The notes beneath the pieces are model-generated. The model made no database searches, had not been told where the DNA came from, and saw nothing but the letters and a program-made list of their open reading frames with translations. A program made the translations under genes and the position numbers. Shown piece after piece: positions 24,074-32,786 of a stretch of 64,000 bases of DNA. The stretch's first letter is position 1. Every line of letters begins with the position of its first letter. Origin of the DNA: a bacterium (GTDB lineage: Bacteria; Verrucomicrobiota; Kiritimatiellia; CAIKKV01; CAITUY01); the NCBI GenBank assembly GCA_037128595.1, contig JBAXWB010000020.1, positions 1-64,000 of the forward strand, in the 5' to 3' direction.

Positions 24074-25099
24074 TTATCTGGAAAGCGACGGCAGCAGAGG
24101 TGTTTTCCCCTGCGCGGCATCGTAGGCGCCGCTCCAATACATGCTGGCTAACAGGAGTCTCCAGCGCAGCGGGCGCGGGTGGGATGGGGTGGCCGGCCCG
24201 GCCAGTCGGGTGGCCGTTCGGCGTGCCCATGGGGAAGCGAAGAGGCGCATCAGCAGGTTCCTCGCCAGCGCACGGGGACGCGAAAGGGGCAGGGCCCCGG
24301 TGTTATAGAAATGGATGGAGGAATAGCCCATGCGGTAGATCCGGGTGCAAATAGATTGCAGATTCATCCAGTGCCGATGCCGGACCACCAGGGTGGGGTC
24401 GAAGGTCAACTGCATGCCGTGCCGCTCCATTCTCAAGCCGAGCTCAAGATCCTCGTGCGAGGCGAAGGGAAAAGACTCATCGAATCCGCCCGCCAGCGTG
24501 AATAATCCTTTTTTGAAAGAGACATGGCAGGTGTAGAAGAAGTGACCGGAGACCGGGCAATCTACGGGAAGATCACGATAGTTGAAGGCGTAGTGCCGTC
24601 CCCCCTGTTCCAGCCAGCGCATCAGGACGGTGGGCGGAGGGGTATCGTCCCAGGACGAAGCCCCCAGCAGTGCCTCGGTCACCGCAGGATGTGCGGCATG
24701 CCATTGCATGTGCCGTGCGACCAAATCGGGCGGGGCGAGGATATCATCACCCAGGAGCAGGACCACCGGCGCGCGAACGAATCGTAGCGCCGCATTGCGT
24801 GCGCGTGCGGGCCCGCCTTGCTCACTAAGAACCACGCAAGTCATCGGGTGGAGCGCCTGTGCGGAGGCCTGAAGCAGTGTCGCCGGGGCCGTGTCACCGG
24901 AAGCGTCATCACAGACGACCACTTCGAAGGCTTCCGGGGGGAGTCCGGTCTGGGCGTTCAATGCCTCAAGCACAGGCCCCAGGGTATCCGGGCGACGATA
25001 AGTTGGAAAAACGACACTGATGGCGGGGATCATTCCGCTTTGCCAGCGTTGATTCTGCCAGGAGGTGTGGGCGGGAATGGGGGGGCTTGCGTTCATCAC
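24074..25099 (-). CDS. Glycosyltransferase family 2
   Basis: A 341-residue GT2. ISVVFPTYRRPDTLGPVLEAL begins the fold, after a 27-residue leader. FEVVVCDDASGDTAPATL and GGPARARNAALRFVRAPVVLLLGDDIL follow, the last giving the metal-binding Asp pair. The C-terminal half has GGFDESFPFASHEDLELGLRMERHG, a common acceptor-domain block with catalytic E-D-x-E-L. Its start overlaps the stop of the neighbouring GT2 by 4 bases. The role is addition of one sugar; the specificity is unknown. Confidence 0.87.
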   Translation of the reverse strand: MMNASPPIPAHTSWQNQRWQSGMIPAISVVFPTYRRPDTLGPVLEALNAQTGLPPEAFEVVVCDDASGDTAPATLLQASAQALHPMTCVVLSEQGGPARARNAALRFVRAPVVLLLGDDILAPPDLVARHMQWHAAHPAVTEALLGASSWDDTPPPTVLMRWLEQGGRHYAFNYRDLPVDCPVSGHFFYTCHVSFKKGLFTLAGGFDESFPFASHEDLELGLRMERHGMQLTFDPTLVVRHRHWMNLQSICTRIYRMGYSSIHFYNTGALPLSRPRALARNLLMRLFASPWARRTATRLAGPATPSHPRPLRWRLLLASMYWSGAYDAAQGKTPLLPSLSR

Positions 25100-26058
25100 G
25101 GGGGATCCAAAGTGATGCGCAGGAAGCGGCCGCGGAAGGTGCCCAGCACATAGGCGAGATAGATGCGGCCGCGGATACGGTGGTCGCGCCCGGCCAAACC
25201 TGCGGCGGAGAGGGTGTGGCGCAGAGCGCGTGAGATCACCGCAAGGAACCCGGTTCCGGTGTTTGACTTGGCCGAGGGGAGCTGGGTGTTAGTTGCTGCG
25301 GGCAGTTGTTCACGCAATGTGCGCCGGATAACCGTATCGGTAATACCGCCCCAATAGTAGCGGCGGTAGAAGAACGCGGGTTGGACCCTTTCCGGCGGCA
25401 CGTCGTGAAGCATCCGGATTTCCGGGTGGTAATACAGACGTCCGTTGCGCGCTTCGATGCGGCGCTGGAGCTGCGTCTCTTCGCCGGACAGCAGCAGTGT
25501 CTTGATGCGGCCAAGTCGTTCGTCGAAGCCGCCTAGTTCGGCGAGGAGCTCGCGGGAGAAGAAACTGTTGCCACCGCCCAGCCGCTCATATCGTTCCAAC
25601 CAGCGCGGCTGGTCCCCGAGATCGAGTGCGCCCAGGCATTCCTGCATCGACTCATCCAGCCAGGTGGGGCAGGGCGCGTGCCAGTCGAGATCAATGGGCC
25701 CACCCGCCCAGGCGGGGGGCGGTTGCACCTCGGTGAAGGTTTTCAGCGCACCGGCCAGCCAGCCTTCGGACGCCTGACCGTCGTCGTCGAGATAGCCCAC
25801 CACCGGGGCTTTCGCCTCGCGCCAACCGGTATTCCGTGCGCGCGATAATCCCGGCACCGGTTCCATGACATAGCGCACTCCGGAGGCCGCATAGGTGGCA
25901 CATACGGAAGGGGTATCATCACTTGAGCCGTTATCAATGACCAGCACCTCGTATTGCTCGCGTGGGAGCGTCTGCCGCAATACGCTACGCAGGCAGAGAT
26001 CAAGCAGGCGTGCTCGATCTCGCGTGCAAATGATGGCGGTAATCAGGGGGGCACTCAT
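25096..26058 (-). CDS. Glycosyltransferase family 2
   Basis: A 320-residue GT2 starting ITAIICTRDRARLLDLCLRSV, with YEVLVIDNGSSDDTPSV and PGLSRARNTGWREAKAPVVGYLDDDGQ as nucleotide-sugar and DxD motifs. The acceptor half has GGNSFFSRELLAELGGFDERLG and a long C-terminal helical tail. It is translationally coupled to the next GT2 (4-base overlap) and follows the gmhA-like gene by 11 bases, so it belongs to the heptose sub-operon. It may well be a heptose or hexose transferase, which is inference from position only. Confidence 0.87.
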   Translation of the reverse strand: MSAPLITAIICTRDRARLLDLCLRSVLRQTLPREQYEVLVIDNGSSDDTPSVCATYAASGVRYVMEPVPGLSRARNTGWREAKAPVVGYLDDDGQASEGWLAGALKTFTEVQPPPAWAGGPIDLDWHAPCPTWLDESMQECLGALDLGDQPRWLERYERLGGGNSFFSRELLAELGGFDERLGRIKTLLLSGEETQLQRRIEARNGRLYYHPEIRMLHDVPPERVQPAFFYRRYYWGGITDTVIRRTLREQLPAATNTQLPSAKSNTGTGFLAVISRALRHTLSAAGLAGRDHRIRGRIYLAYVLGTFRGRFLRITLDPP

Positions 26059-26069
26059 GACGGGGGTGG

Positions 26070-26705
26070 CTAGGAGCGGCTGGAGACAGGGGCCCCGCTC
26101 ACCCGTTCCGGGACATGAAACTGCTTGCAGAACCAGGCGGTGATCAGGTGGTCAAAGATCACGTGGACATCTTCGACATAGCCATAACTGTAATTGGGGA
26201 CCAGTACCGGGGTGTCGAGCAGGGGTTGAATCTTACCGCCATCAAAGCCCAGCAAGCCGGCGGTGCGCAGACCCATTTTTCGCGCCAGTTCAACGGCACA
26301 GATCAGGTTCGGCGAATTGCCGCTTCCGGTAATGACGATCAGCAGATCGCCTTTCCGGGCGAATAATTGAAGCTGTTCGGTAAACACGTGCTCAAACCCG
26401 AAGTCATTGCTGAGGGCCGTGATGAGCGATACGTTATCCGTCATCGACATCACCCGGAAACGCTTAGTCGTTTTATTCGGCAATTTGCCGAGCACGGTTT
26501 TGGCCAGGTCGCAGGCCATATGTGAGGCGGTGCTTGCGCTGCCCCCGTTGCCAATGATGAATACCTGCTGATCGGCATCGTAGGCATTCTGGAGTTCCTC
26601 GATCAATGCCGCCACCTGCACGGCATCCACGCTGTTGATCACTTGTTTGAGTCCCGTGAAATATTCGCCAACAAAATCGATGCTGGTCGCTTTTTTATGT
26701 GTCAT
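26070..26705 (-). CDS. gmhA: Sedoheptulose-7-phosphate isomerase (SIS domain)
   Basis: GmhA turns sedoheptulose 7-phosphate into D-glycero-D-manno-heptose 7-phosphate. The 211-residue protein is one SIS domain with the phosphate-binding IGNGGSASTASHMACDLAK (51-69), the second loop ITGSGNSPN and a C-terminal DVHVIFDHLITAW that supplies catalytic residues. Beside it are hddA and hddC, the kinase and guanylyltransferase of the GDP-heptose route, so this assignment is stronger than for a lone SIS protein. Confidence 0.88.
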   Translation of the reverse strand: MTHKKATSIDFVGEYFTGLKQVINSVDAVQVAALIEELQNAYDADQQVFIIGNGGSASTASHMACDLAKTVLGKLPNKTTKRFRVMSMTDNVSLITALSNDFGFEHVFTEQLQLFARKGDLLIVITGSGNSPNLICAVELARKMGLRTAGLLGFDGGKIQPLLDTPVLVPNYSYGYVEDVHVIFDHLITAWFCKQFHVPERVSGAPVSSRS

Positions 26706-26731
26706 GGTCGCTTCCTTTTCCTGAGATTCAG

Positions 26732-27712
26732 TTACTCGATGAAAATGATTTTACTGCCCTGCGGCTCGAACCGGAAGGGAATGGGGCGCAGTTCGGGGAG
26801 GGTCCGGATGATATCTGCGTGCCGGTCCGGATGTGCATAGAGCAGGAGGAAGCCGCCACCGCCCGCGCCGAGGAGTTTGCCGCCAATGGCCCCGTTCTTG
26901 CGTGCAAGTTCGTACCAGCCGTCAATGGAAGGACTGCTGATCCCTGCCGCGAGGGTGCGTTTCAGCATCCAGCCGGCGTGCAACATCTCGCCGAATCCAT
27001 CCAGATTACCGGCGCACAGGCTTTCGCGCAGTTGATCAGCCAGGTCGCGCATGGTCCGGAGTCCGTCCATGGTCACGCCGTTCTGTTCGGTATTCTTCCG
27101 CTGCTCACTGAGCACGTCATTGGCCGAGCGCGTCAGGCCGGTGTAGAGCATCAGCAGGCTTGACTGCAATTGCTCCCTGAGCTCTTTACGGCAGGGAAGG
27201 GGATCGACAAAGACCGATTCGTCCGGATTGAACTGGATATGTTGCATGCCGCCATAGGCGGCAATGTACTGATCCTGCTTGCCGATCGGTTTGCCGCAGA
27301 GCTCAATCTCGATCCGACAGGCCTCGTCGGCCAGTCGCTCGGCACTCACCAATTTTCCCGTGAAGGCATAGAGCGCGTTGAGTAGTCCAACCGTGTAACT
27401 GCTTGACGACCCGAGTCCGGTACCCTGCGAGGGCACATCAGAGATGGAGGTGATCTCGATCCCGCCTGTAATACCGGTGAGTTTGAGTGCCTCCCGGATT
27501 AATTCGTGTTTCAGTTCCGAAGCGTGGTCCACGATCTCGGTGACCGAATAACTTACACGAACCTTGTCGTCGAATTTGCGATTGACCGTGATGTAGATGT
27601 ATTTGTCTATGGCCGTGCTCAGGACAGCCCCGCGTTCACGGCCGTAATAGGCGCGCAGATCGGTGCCACCACCGGCAAAACTGACTCTCAAGGGGGTGCG
27701 TGAAATAATCAT
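26732..27712 (-). CDS. hddA: D-glycero-alpha-D-manno-heptose 7-phosphate kinase
   Basis: A 326-residue GHMP kinase. ISRTPLRVSFAGGGTDLRAYY begins the protein, the ATP loop is GTGLGSSSSYTVGLL (about 94-108), and the third motif near the C-terminus is KLLGAGGGGFLLLYA. HddA makes the 1,7-bisphosphate in the GDP-D-glycero-alpha-D-manno-heptose pathway. A GHMP kinase of the fucokinase type would look similar, but gmhA and hddC on either side of galE favour HddA. The start overlaps the galE stop by 4 bases. Confidence 0.88.
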   Translation of the reverse strand: MIISRTPLRVSFAGGGTDLRAYYGRERGAVLSTAIDKYIYITVNRKFDDKVRVSYSVTEIVDHASELKHELIREALKLTGITGGIEITSISDVPSQGTGLGSSSSYTVGLLNALYAFTGKLVSAERLADEACRIEIELCGKPIGKQDQYIAAYGGMQHIQFNPDESVFVDPLPCRKELREQLQSSLLMLYTGLTRSANDVLSEQRKNTEQNGVTMDGLRTMRDLADQLRESLCAGNLDGFGEMLHAGWMLKRTLAAGISSPSIDGWYELARKNGAIGGKLLGAGGGGFLLLYAHPDRHADIIRTLPELRPIPFRFEPQGSKIIFIE

Positions 27713-28689
27713 GATTCATAGCCTTTCGGGTGTTCGTGTTGCCAGGTCCAGGCGGTGGACACCATACTGTTGAGATCCGGGAATTGCGGGATCCAGCCTA
27801 ATACGGTGCGGGCACGGTCGGCGGCGGCGATCAGGATGTCGGGATCCCCCGCGCGGCGCGGCGCAGGGTCAACGCGCAGGGAGCGGCCGGTGATGGCTTG
27901 CACGGTCGCAATGACTTCCCGATTCGAGTACCCGCGTCCCAGACCCAGATTGACAGCGGTGGGTTCCGTGCGGTCTATCCGGTCCAGGGCCAGCAGGTGG
28001 GCCCGGGCGATATCTACCACATGGACGTAGTCCCGGATACAGGTCCCGTCGGGAGTGGCGCGGTCGGTACCGAACAACTTGAAGGCGGAGCGTTGATTCA
28101 GGGCGACGGCAAAGAGGAGGGGGATAATATGTGTTTCCGGTCGGTGATCCTCGCCGTGCAGTGCCGTGGCGCCGCAGGCATTGAAATAACGTAGCGAAAT
28201 ATGCCGGAGCCCATGGGCAGAATAGTACCAGTGGAGCGCCTGCTCGAAGGCCCATTTGGAGGCGCCGTATGAATTGCACGGTTGGCCGGCCATATCCTCG
28301 GTGATGGGGGTGTGGGCCGGCTGGCCGTAGGTGGCGGCGGTCGATGAAAAAACGAGGCGGGGGACACCGGAGGCCACCATGGCGTCGAGCAGGTGGATTC
28401 CACCTATGAGATTGGCGCGATAGAACCGGCCCGGATCGCGCATGGAGACGTCAATCAGGGCTTCGGCGGCCAGATGCACGACGGCATCAGGGCGTATGGC
28501 CTGCATGGATTCAGCGACGGCGGTGGCCTCCAACAGGTCGACCCGCTGAAATTGCGCCCGTCCGTCAACGGCCTTGAGATGGCCGTTTGACAAATTATCC
28601 CATACCCATACGGTGTGGCCGGCATCACACAGCAGTTCTGTTACCACACTGCCGATGAATCCTGCTCCGCCTGTAACAAGCACTTTCAT
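27709..28689 (-). CDS. galE: UDP-glucose 4-epimerase family protein
   Basis: A 326-residue extended short-chain dehydrogenase. The NAD loop is VTGGAGFIGS (5-14), and the catalytic residues are in FSSTAATYG (Ser/Thr about 115-117) and SYGASK (Tyr141, Lys145). The RYFNACGA block and the GTCIRDYVHVVDIARAH region bind the UDP-sugar as in GalE. It interconverts UDP-glucose and UDP-galactose, supplying galactose donors to the cluster. Both ends overlap the neighbouring genes by 4 bases, so hddC, galE and hddA are translated as a coupled group. Confidence 0.92.
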   Translation of the reverse strand: MKVLVTGGAGFIGSVVTELLCDAGHTVWVWDNLSNGHLKAVDGRAQFQRVDLLEATAVAESMQAIRPDAVVHLAAEALIDVSMRDPGRFYRANLIGGIHLLDAMVASGVPRLVFSSTAATYGQPAHTPITEDMAGQPCNSYGASKWAFEQALHWYYSAHGLRHISLRYFNACGATALHGEDHRPETHIIPLLFAVALNQRSAFKLFGTDRATPDGTCIRDYVHVVDIARAHLLALDRIDRTEPTAVNLGLGRGYSNREVIATVQAITGRSLRVDPAPRRAGDPDILIAAADRARTVLGWIPQFPDLNSMVSTAWTWQHEHPKGYES

Positions 28690-29426
28690 GAAGCTTCCTT
28701 GATATTGTGCAACCGCGACGGCCAGTCACGAATGGCCATAGCGTATTTGTCGGGCGTACCCATGTCAATCAGGTAAGCGGATTCCGGCAGTCCCCACCCG
28801 AAAATCGGTACGTTTTCAGATAACCATTGCGGGAGGATGTCGCGGCCGAAATCGCTGAAACGGCCTGCGGGAATCCTGGCTAGGAGTGCGCGATCAAGGA
28901 CCATGATGCCGGAATTCACCCAGGGGGATTGAATCTCTTCTTTTTTAGGCTTTTCCAGGAAACGCGTCACCCGCTGGTTGTCATCCAGTGCCACCACCCC
29001 GCACTGCTCCGCATCCGGCCGCTGGTCAAGGGTGAGGGTGGTATGCGGAGCTGGCCCGTGAGCGTGATGGAAGGCGATCAGCGCCCCCAGGTCCAGGTCC
29101 GTCAGGACATCGCCATAGGCCACGACGAAGGACTCCCCGAAAAACGGTTCCATCTGTTTAACTCCGCCTGCCGTCCCTAGTAATTCAGGTTCTTGCGAAT
29201 AGTGCAGTGACACTCCGAGCCCAGTCCCATCATTGAAGTAATCGCGAATGGCCGTACTCTGGTAGTGCACGTTGATAGCAATGTGAAGAATGCCGTGCCG
29301 GCGTAGCCAGTTCAAGGTGTGCTCAAGAACCGGTTTGCCGGCCACGGGCACCATCGGTTTGGGCATGGTCTCGGTGAGGGGATAGAGGCGTGTGCCTTTT
29401 CCTGCGGCTAAAATCATGGCTTTCAT
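28686..29426 (-). CDS. hddC: Heptose 1-phosphate guanylyltransferase-like nucleotidyltransferase
   Basis: A 246-residue GT-A nucleotidyltransferase: MILAAGKGTRLYPLTETMPK at the start, KPMVPVAGKPVLEH, then VAYGDVLTDLDLGALI as the metal site. In the context of gmhA and hddA it is most likely HddC, forming GDP-D-glycero-alpha-D-manno-heptose. A mannose or glucose 1-phosphate transferase is possible from sequence alone. The frame is open to 29546, but that extension translates the 76-bp repeat at 29468-29543, so I take the Met at 29426. Confidence 0.78.
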   Translation of the reverse strand: MKAMILAAGKGTRLYPLTETMPKPMVPVAGKPVLEHTLNWLRRHGILHIAINVHYQSTAIRDYFNDGTGLGVSLHYSQEPELLGTAGGVKQMEPFFGESFVVAYGDVLTDLDLGALIAFHHAHGPAPHTTLTLDQRPDAEQCGVVALDDNQRVTRFLEKPKKEEIQSPWVNSGIMVLDRALLARIPAGRFSDFGRDILPQWLSENVPIFGWGLPESAYLIDMGTPDKYAMAIRDWPSRLHNIKEAS

Positions 29427-29467
29427 GGGGCTCCTTGTTTGCTGCTCGAGTATCCAGAATAATTCAA

Positions 29468-29543
29468 GGTGGCGTTCGGCGTCCCCGACGAACGATTCTG
29501 CGTACGGTCCGCCAATCAGCCGCCGAGGACGCCGGCTGCCACC
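29468..29543 (+). repeat. 76-bp palindromic element, copy A
   Basis: The ends are imperfect inverted repeats: GGTGGCGTTCGGCGTCC against GGACGCCGGCTGCCACC (about 15 of 17). A second copy in reverse orientation is at 30676-30750, close to 88 percent identical by eye. This copy ends 7 bases from the stop of the GT2 gene at 29551. The size and structure are those of a non-autonomous mobile hairpin element. Confidence 0.8.
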
Positions 29544-29550
29544 CAATCAA

Positions 29551-30603
29551 TCAGCCACCTGTGCGTTGCGCTTTTTTATTCAAATTGAGCGCCATTCGGC
29601 CCAGGGCCAGCCACTCCTTCAGGGAGGTCGAGCGTGTGCGGCGCAAGGGCGAACCTGCGTAGTGACGGATCATCCATGGTCCCAACGCCCCGGCGTGGTA
29701 ACAGGCCCTGAACCAGATATCGCCCACCGTGCGCCTGAAGGTGGCCATTGGATAGCGCTCGCGGTTCGTGTTAGCGGCTAACAGGGCTTGCAGCCACTGT
29801 TCACCCCGTATGAGTTCATCGCGTTGACGGATCGGGAAACACCGGCCACGCCCCAGATTGCGATGAAAACGGGTCGTCTCATCGTCGGTGGGAAGTCCCA
29901 GTTCCGCCAATTCACGGGCGGCAATGCGCGTGGCCAGTCGATCCATTTCGCTCCAGTCCGCTTCCGACATGCTTTTGGCATGCACCCGGTAATGGAGTAA
30001 AACGCGATTGATGTTCGCACAGGGGAAAAGCCTCACGCAACGGCTCCAGAGCTCGTAGTCGTCGGAGGGACAGAAGGCCGGATCGAATCGTAAGCCGTGT
30101 CGGGTAACCAGTTCGCGGCGTAGCATGATGGTCGGGTGGGCAAACGGGTTGTCAAACAGGGAGTAGCAGAGCGTTTCTTCAGTGGTGAGCGGCGGGCAGT
30201 GAAAAGTACCCTTACGCAGGCCAAAGGCCTGAACGCGGCCGCCACACAAACCGACCTCCGGGAACGTGTGCAGGAAGTCGGACTGGATTGCAAGGCGATC
30301 CGGCAGCGCGATGTCATCCGCATCCATGCGGGCGATCAAGGCGCCCCGTGCCTGTGTCAGCCCCAGGTTGAGCGCACCGGAAAAACCGAGCCGTTCCGCC
30401 CCGCCGATGACGTGGACCCGCGGGTCGTCTGCGGCGAATCGGGAAAGGAGTTCCGGCGTGCCGTCGGTTGAGCCGTCGTTGACCACCAGAAGCTCAAAGT
30501 TCCGACAGGTTTGGCCCAGAATGCTCTCTACGGAGGCGCGCAAATACTCTGCGCCATTATGGACCGGCATCAGGACGGTAATCATTGGGGAAGATGTGTT
30601 CAT
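29551..30603 (-). CDS. Glycosyltransferase family 2, bracketed by inverted repeats
   Basis: A 350-residue GT2. ITVLMPVHNGAEYLRASVESI, ELLVVNDGSTDGTPELL and GALNLGLTQARGALIARMDADD give the fold and metal site, with FHCPPLTTEETLCYSLFDNP and PSDDYELWSRCVRLF in the acceptor part. WcaA/WcaE-like enzymes look like this. It is the only gene of the cluster with a palindromic element on each side (29468-29543 and 30676-30750, in opposite orientation). It is also set apart from its neighbours by longer gaps, which suggests separate acquisition. Confidence 0.87.
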   Translation of the reverse strand: MNTSSPMITVLMPVHNGAEYLRASVESILGQTCRNFELLVVNDGSTDGTPELLSRFAADDPRVHVIGGAERLGFSGALNLGLTQARGALIARMDADDIALPDRLAIQSDFLHTFPEVGLCGGRVQAFGLRKGTFHCPPLTTEETLCYSLFDNPFAHPTIMLRRELVTRHGLRFDPAFCPSDDYELWSRCVRLFPCANINRVLLHYRVHAKSMSEADWSEMDRLATRIAARELAELGLPTDDETTRFHRNLGRGRCFPIRQRDELIRGEQWLQALLAANTNRERYPMATFRRTVGDIWFRACYHAGALGPWMIRHYAGSPLRRTRSTSLKEWLALGRMALNLNKKAQRTGG

Positions 30604-30675
30604 CGGAATGTTTATGGTCCGGCGTGCGGGATTTTCATAAAGTAAACCAATAGGTTCATTTTAGAGCGCTACACA

Positions 30676-30750
30676 GGTGGCAGCCGACGTCTCGGCGGCT
30701 GATTGACGGATAGGACGCAGAATCGTTCGCCGAGGACGTCGAACGCCACC
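30676..30750 (-). repeat. 75-bp palindromic element, copy B
   Basis: Inverted copy of the element at 29468. Read on the minus strand it begins GGTGGCGTTCGACGTCC and ends GACGTCGGCTGCCACC. One base is missing and about nine differ from copy A. It ends 9 bases from the next leftward gene's stop region and lies upstream of the bracketed GT2 gene. Confidence 0.8.
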
Positions 30751-30759
30751 TGTCCAGAG

Positions 30760-31671
30760 TCAAAATTTAGTCTTTCCAGTGATGTCCGTAAGTCGATCCA
30801 GAGCACTGACGGCGGAGTCCTGTCCGCTCCAAGCCAGGAAACGCCCTGCGTAATTCTGAAACGTGCCGGCCTGGATCAATCCGCTCCAGAACATGGGGTA
30901 GGGGCCGTTGAGATAGCGGAGGTAGGAGAGCAGATGACGGTCCAGACGCTCCAGCATCGCTTTTCCTGCTAGGCGGGCTGTCCAACGGGCGATGTGAATC
31001 CCCTGAAGCGCCAGGCGGCGTGGCATCGGTCGTTCGAACCAGCGGCCGCCAATGGCATAGCCATCCCCACAGACCTGGTAGGTTCTGGAGCATAAGTCGG
31101 GATCCAGTTCTCGCGCGGCGCGGTCCATGGAGCCCTCGAAGGCCCGTGCGCTAAGCGCCTCGGGCTGGCTCGCGCGTAATTGGCGTAAGATACGGGCCAG
31201 GGTGGGTACGTGCCAGAATCCGGGGTGGAGGCTGAACTTCCAACGGAAGTCGGGTGCATTCCTCTGCCAATGTAAGTCGGACGCGCCCAGGACGGTTCCG
31301 GCTTGAGGCTGATGCTGATCCCAACCCATGAGATTCACCTGAATCGCGCCCAAACGCGCGGCAGTATCCGGAAGCGTGTGGTTCAGGTACTGGGCATTAC
31401 AGGGTCCGAACGGCGCATGATCATCAAGAATTAGGTAGAGCCACTCGATTCCGCGTGCCTCCAGTGCCGTAACGGCCTGCAGGGTGATGCCGATCCAGTC
31501 GCGCGGGTTTCCGATGAACGGCAGACAGGCGTCGGGCTTAAGTGCTGGCCTGGTCAGGCCACAGATGAAGACTTCGGGATGGTCAGGCCAGCATGTGTCG
31601 AGACGACCGAGCGTAAAGTTAGCAACCGGTTGGTAGGCGTCGCAGGTGGATAGCAGGATGGCAATGTTCAC
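30760..31671 (-). CDS. Unrecognised protein, possible glycosyltransferase-related
   Basis: A 303-residue soluble protein that I cannot place in a family. It begins MNIAILLSTCDAYQPVANF, and the middle has GIEWLYLILDDHAPFGP, whose hydrophobic strand followed by D-D resembles the metal site of GT-A glycosyltransferases. The segments HPGFWHVPTLARILRQL and NGPYPMFWSGLIQAG are Trp/aromatic-rich and could bind sugars. It starts inside the stop of the GT4 gene (4-base overlap), so it is made with it. A role in polysaccharide assembly is inferred from position. Confidence 0.6.
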   Translation of the reverse strand: MNIAILLSTCDAYQPVANFTLGRLDTCWPDHPEVFICGLTRPALKPDACLPFIGNPRDWIGITLQAVTALEARGIEWLYLILDDHAPFGPCNAQYLNHTLPDTAARLGAIQVNLMGWDQHQPQAGTVLGASDLHWQRNAPDFRWKFSLHPGFWHVPTLARILRQLRASQPEALSARAFEGSMDRAARELDPDLCSRTYQVCGDGYAIGGRWFERPMPRRLALQGIHIARWTARLAGKAMLERLDRHLLSYLRYLNGPYPMFWSGLIQAGTFQNYAGRFLAWSGQDSAVSALDRLTDITGKTKF

Positions 31672-32786
31672 GAGGCCCTCGTTGCCAGGTTATTGAATAT
31701 CTCCGCATGGCGGCAGAGCCACGGTTGGATGTCCAGATGTGCCATCGCATGAAGACGGGCGGCCGCCGCAAAGGTGGCTTGTTGTCGGGCGACGGTAAGG
31801 AGTGCCTCCGCCAATGCGGCTGGCGAGGGAGGGTGGTCCTGCTCATAATCAATAGGGCCAGGTATGCCTACCCCGGCGTCTTGGGTCACCAGTTCCGGCA
31901 TGCCGCCCGTTGCGGAGTAGACGATAGGTAGGCCGCAGGCCATCGCCTCGACGACCAGGCGCGGACAAGGGTCGTTGTATTTGGTGTGAAGGAGCACATG
32001 CGCCCTTTGCATTAGGGGCACGGCCGCCGTCTGCGGATAGGGGCCTGTCAACTCCACCCGGTCTGCCACGCCGCGTTTTGAGGCGTAGGCCTGCAGCTCC
32101 GCCTCTGCGGTTGCGGTATCGGAACGCCAGGCACAGCGGCCGGCAATAATCAGTTGAGATTCCGGCAGGTGCGGGAGGAGTTCGGCCAGCGTATCCACTG
32201 CCGTCTGTACGCGGTAAAATGAGCCATGGCTCCCGGCCAGCAAAATCACAAAGCGCCCCGGTGCCGGGTCCGTTGGGGCTGGCACGAATACACGGGTGTC
32301 GACTGGATTATGCAGGATATCGCTGGGACAGTGTGCTTCGCCCAGATAGCGGTCAGCATTGTCCTTGCAGAAACGGCTTTGATAAACGATGTGGTCGGCC
32401 TGCACGAGCAGCTTCCGCATGTCCGTATTGGCGTTCTCCCAGCCGGGACCGTACCACCCGGGATAGGCCACGCCATTCTGGTTGAGGATAAAGTGCGCCC
32501 CGGCCCGGCGGGCCCGTTCAGCCATCCGTGAGGCAAACAGCGGGGTGTAGCTGCTGATGAGGTAAAGGAGGTTGGCCCTATGGGGCGAGTTGGGGAACAT
32601 CTGCTGGAGATCCTGGACCTTGATGATGCCCCCATGCCCGGGTTCATGGGGTGCGGGTAGCCGGTCGAATCCGTAGAACACCCGCGGCGGGGTCCCTGTA
32701 GGGGGGCACACCTTCCAGCGCCTATGCTCTCGCCATTCCACGGGGAGCCGGTACAGCATTCTCTGCCAATGAGTCTTCATGGTCAT
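31668..32786 (-). CDS. Glycosyltransferase family 4
   Basis: A 372-residue GT-B enzyme. The N-terminal domain contains LISSYTPLFASRMAERARRAGAHFILNQNGVAYPGW; the C-terminal domain has FVILLAGSHGSFYRVQ, ELTGPYPQTAAVPLMQRAHVLLH and the GT4 donor signature NDPCPRLVVEAMACGLPIVYS with its E-x(7)-E-like acidic residue. It transfers a sugar with retention of configuration. Four-base overlaps at both ends couple it to the SGNH protein upstream and to the unrecognised protein downstream. Confidence 0.87.
   Translation of the reverse strand: MTMKTHWQRMLYRLPVEWREHRRWKVCPPTGTPPRVFYGFDRLPAPHEPGHGGIIKVQDLQQMFPNSPHRANLLYLISSYTPLFASRMAERARRAGAHFILNQNGVAYPGWYGPGWENANTDMRKLLVQADHIVYQSRFCKDNADRYLGEAHCPSDILHNPVDTRVFVPAPTDPAPGRFVILLAGSHGSFYRVQTAVDTLAELLPHLPESQLIIAGRCAWRSDTATAEAELQAYASKRGVADRVELTGPYPQTAAVPLMQRAHVLLHTKYNDPCPRLVVEAMACGLPIVYSATGGMPELVTQDAGVGIPGPIDYEQDHPPSPAALAEALLTVARQQATFAAAARLHAMAHLDIQPWLCRHAEIFNNLATRAS

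Noticed and set aside
29427-29546. 40-residue N-terminal extension of the hddC frame
   Set aside because: It translates the 76-bp palindromic element; the nucleotidyltransferase signature starts right after the Met at 29426.
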